From Shewanella frigidimarina (lineage in GTDB: Bacteria > Pseudomonadota > Gammaproteobacteria > Enterobacterales > Shewanellaceae), in assembly GCF_003797125.1 (NCBI RefSeq), contig NZ_RKKE01000006.1, positions 186,001-250,000 of the forward strand: a DNA stretch of 64,000 bases, written 5' to 3'. A program made the position numbers and the translations under genes. Within the stretch, counting starts at the first letter, position 1. Each line of letters starts with the position of its first letter. A model generated the notes under the pieces. The model was not told where the DNA came from and did no database searches. It saw only the letters and a list, made by a program, of their open reading frames with translations. This document shows positions 62,845-64,000 of the stretch, piece after piece.

Positions 62845-63483
62845 TTAAGGTGCCAACCGATCAATATTCCAATCCGCATCGGTTTTAGTGTAAATAAATC
62901 GGTCGTGTAACCGATGTTCACCGCCCTGCCAAAACTCAATGCTGGCTGGTCGCACTAAATATCCACCCCAAAACTTAGGTAATGGAACCTCACCTTGGGC
63001 AAATTTAGCTTTCATTTCAGCAAATTTACCTTCTAGAGCCTGCCTTGCGCTAATCTTGCTTGATTGTTTAGATACCCAGGCAGCGATTTGGCTGTCTTTT
63101 GGTCTAGACATAAAATATTTAGCCACATCCAACATCGATAATGGCTCCGCTTTCCCTAATACAGCCACTTGACGTTCTAGTGGATGCCAGGGAAACAGTA
63201 AACTGATTTTACTGTTAGTGGCAATCTGTTTTGCTTTGCGGCTTTCTAAATTAGTAAAAAATACAAAACCGTTATCATCAAACTTTTTTAGTAACACAAT
63301 ACGCTGAAAAGGTTGGCCATCTTCGTCCACCGTCGCGACGCACATGGCCGTCGGGTCAGAAAGTTGGGCATCTTTTGCCTGTTGCATCCATTGTTCGAAT
63401 AGATCCATTGGGTTAACAGGCAAATTCGCTCGTCTTAATCCACCTTGGGTATATTCACGGCGAATATCACTTAAATCACTCAT
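62845..63483 (-). CDS. pdxH: Pyridoxamine 5'-phosphate oxidase
   Basis: FMN enzyme making pyridoxal 5'-phosphate in biosynthesis and salvage. 212 residues. The N-terminal R-R-E-Y, the middle R-I-V-L-L-K-K-F-D-x-x-G-F-V-F-F-T-N segment, S-R-K-A-K-Q-I and the C-terminal F-W-Q-G-G-E-H-R-L-H-D-R-F are family signatures. GAGGAG precedes the ATG. Its PLP product is used by KdnA and HisC in this window. Confidence 0.96.
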   Translation of the reverse strand: MSDLSDIRREYTQGGLRRANLPVNPMDLFEQWMQQAKDAQLSDPTAMCVATVDEDGQPFQRIVLLKKFDDNGFVFFTNLESRKAKQIATNSKISLLFPWHPLERQVAVLGKAEPLSMLDVAKYFMSRPKDSQIAAWVSKQSSKISARQALEGKFAEMKAKFAQGEVPLPKFWGGYLVRPASIEFWQGGEHRLHDRFIYTKTDADWNIDRLAP

Positions 63484-63533
63484 ATTGGCTCCTCATTAAA
63501 CCTTTCTGTATCTATTCTACGCTGAGCCGACAC

Positions 63534-63560
63534 AAAAAAGCCAACGTCAACTCGTTGGCT
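63534..63560 (-). terminator. Intrinsic terminator of the agmatinase remnant
   Basis: AGCCAACG / CGTTGGCT stem, loop of 6, followed on the minus strand by TTTTTTGTG. It lies between the pseudogene and pdxH and remains intact although its gene has decayed. Confidence 0.85.
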
Positions 63561-63585
63561 AATGTGTTTAATTACAAAGTTGAAA

Positions 63586-63999
63586 TTACTTTTTAATTAA
63601 GCCTTTACCTTCAGTCCAGACGTGTAGCATTTCAAGGCACAGTGCTACTTCAGCAAGAGCGGTAATATATATAAAATTGTAAGACGGTGCCACTTCAACA
63701 ACATCCATGCAGACAACGTTTATACCGAGTAGACCACGAATAATCATCATCACTTTATTGCTAGATAATCCGCAACAAATAAGCATAGTTCTTTAAGGTG
63801 CAAATTTGGGTCTAAACAACCATTGACGGTAGCGGCATCAACAATACTTTTACTCAGGCTAAAATCTCAAGGCCAACGGTTGTTCCCTATGAAAAGGTAA
63901 ACCGATCACCACAACGTCTGCGTCAGACTCGGTTGATTTAAAACCGAGCGGTTAGCGTAAATAGCTAAATGCGTTTGAATAAAGCGGATAATCAGTTTT
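63586..63999 (-). pseudogene. Agmatinase remnant, with stops, frameshifts and deletions
   Basis: Read on the minus strand from the window edge, the protein runs S-N-A-F-S-Y-L-R, then a stop (TAA at 63952-63954), then P-L-G-F and S-D-A-D-V-V-V-I-G-L-P-F, the agmatinase N terminus. The frame is then lost; another frame shows N-N-R-W-P, a stop (63867-63869), then D-F-S-L. A final frame (63586-63786) encodes the C terminus: G-L-S-S-N-K, then R-G-L-L-G-I-N-V-V, M-D-V-V-E-V-A-P-S-Y and I-T-A-L-A. All manganese-binding motifs of the ureohydrolase family (GGDH, DAHxD, DxDxxDP) are missing. Agmatinase makes putrescine from agmatine; this copy cannot. It may extend past the edge. Confidence 0.85.
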
Positions 64000-64000
64000 T

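Noticed and set aside
1..64000. Prophage, integron, insertion sequence or defence system
   Set aside because: No transposase, integrase, terminase, toxin-antitoxin, restriction or cas-like protein is present, and gene order is largely conserved with other gammaproteobacteria.

Overview
The window is chromosomal DNA of a gammaproteobacterium, almost certainly a Shewanella (low to moderate GC, perhaps a marine, cold-adapted member). The best pointers are the kdnA-kdnB-kdsB set for 8-amino-Kdo, a sugar known from Shewanella LPS, the close likeness of nearly every housekeeping protein to the Alteromonadales/Enterobacterales versions, and gene neighbourhoods shared with E. coli. I see no rRNA or tRNA gene, insertion sequence, prophage or CRISPR array.

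Layout. 1-4.7 kb: tail of an alpha/beta hydrolase, beta-carbonic anhydrase, Kdo8N/CMP-Kdo8N synthesis, a small membrane protein. 4.9-14.4 kb: perM, a TusA-like protein, bepA, a YfgD/ArsC-like protein, a DUF2069 protein, hda, a DUF2066 protein and uraA; this is the E. coli perM-bepA-yfgD-hda-uraA neighbourhood, interrupted by a 646-residue lipoprotein with an HExxH motif. 14.5-15.7 kb: grxD and sodB, divergent. 15.9-20.8 kb: the yeaG-yeaH-ycgB stress operon. 20.9-24.4 kb: fadR, divergent from nhaB-dsbB. 24.5-28.1 kb: ycgN, a lytic transglycosylase and ycgL, then minCDE. 28.2-36.9 kb, all minus strand: rnd, fadD, an accessory block of four genes (alpha/beta hydrolase, exported methyltransferase, membrane HExxH protein, small protein), tsaB and yoaA. 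37.1-42.4 kb: permease/thioredoxin unit, a repeat protein, a Tat-exported DUF1569 protein, a hypothetical and a diguanylate cyclase. 43.0-50.6 kb: the complete histidine operon with hisL attenuator, hisGDCBHAFI. 50.6-56.5 kb: MscS-type channel, lpxM, ihfA-pheT-pheS. 57-63.5 kb: a large secreted nuclease with PKD domains, a single-chain tandem retropepsin-like protein, a DUF3802-like protein, yceI, yaiI and pdxH. The right edge holds a degraded agmatinase pseudogene.

Themes. Envelope biogenesis recurs (Kdo8N, LpxM, BepA, transglycosylase, DsbB, HExxH lipoprotein). Fatty-acid use is represented by fadD and its regulator fadR, which has a FadR-like operator just upstream. Most intergenic regions carry strong intrinsic terminators, many shared by convergent genes. 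Several genes appear to start with TTG or GTG when Shine-Dalgarno spacing is considered (bepA, dsbB, rnd, fadD, yoaA, lpxM).

No complete undescribed multi-gene system is evident. The best candidates for new biology are the HELAHA lipoprotein, the accessory block between tsaB and fadD, and the duplicated retropepsin-like protein.
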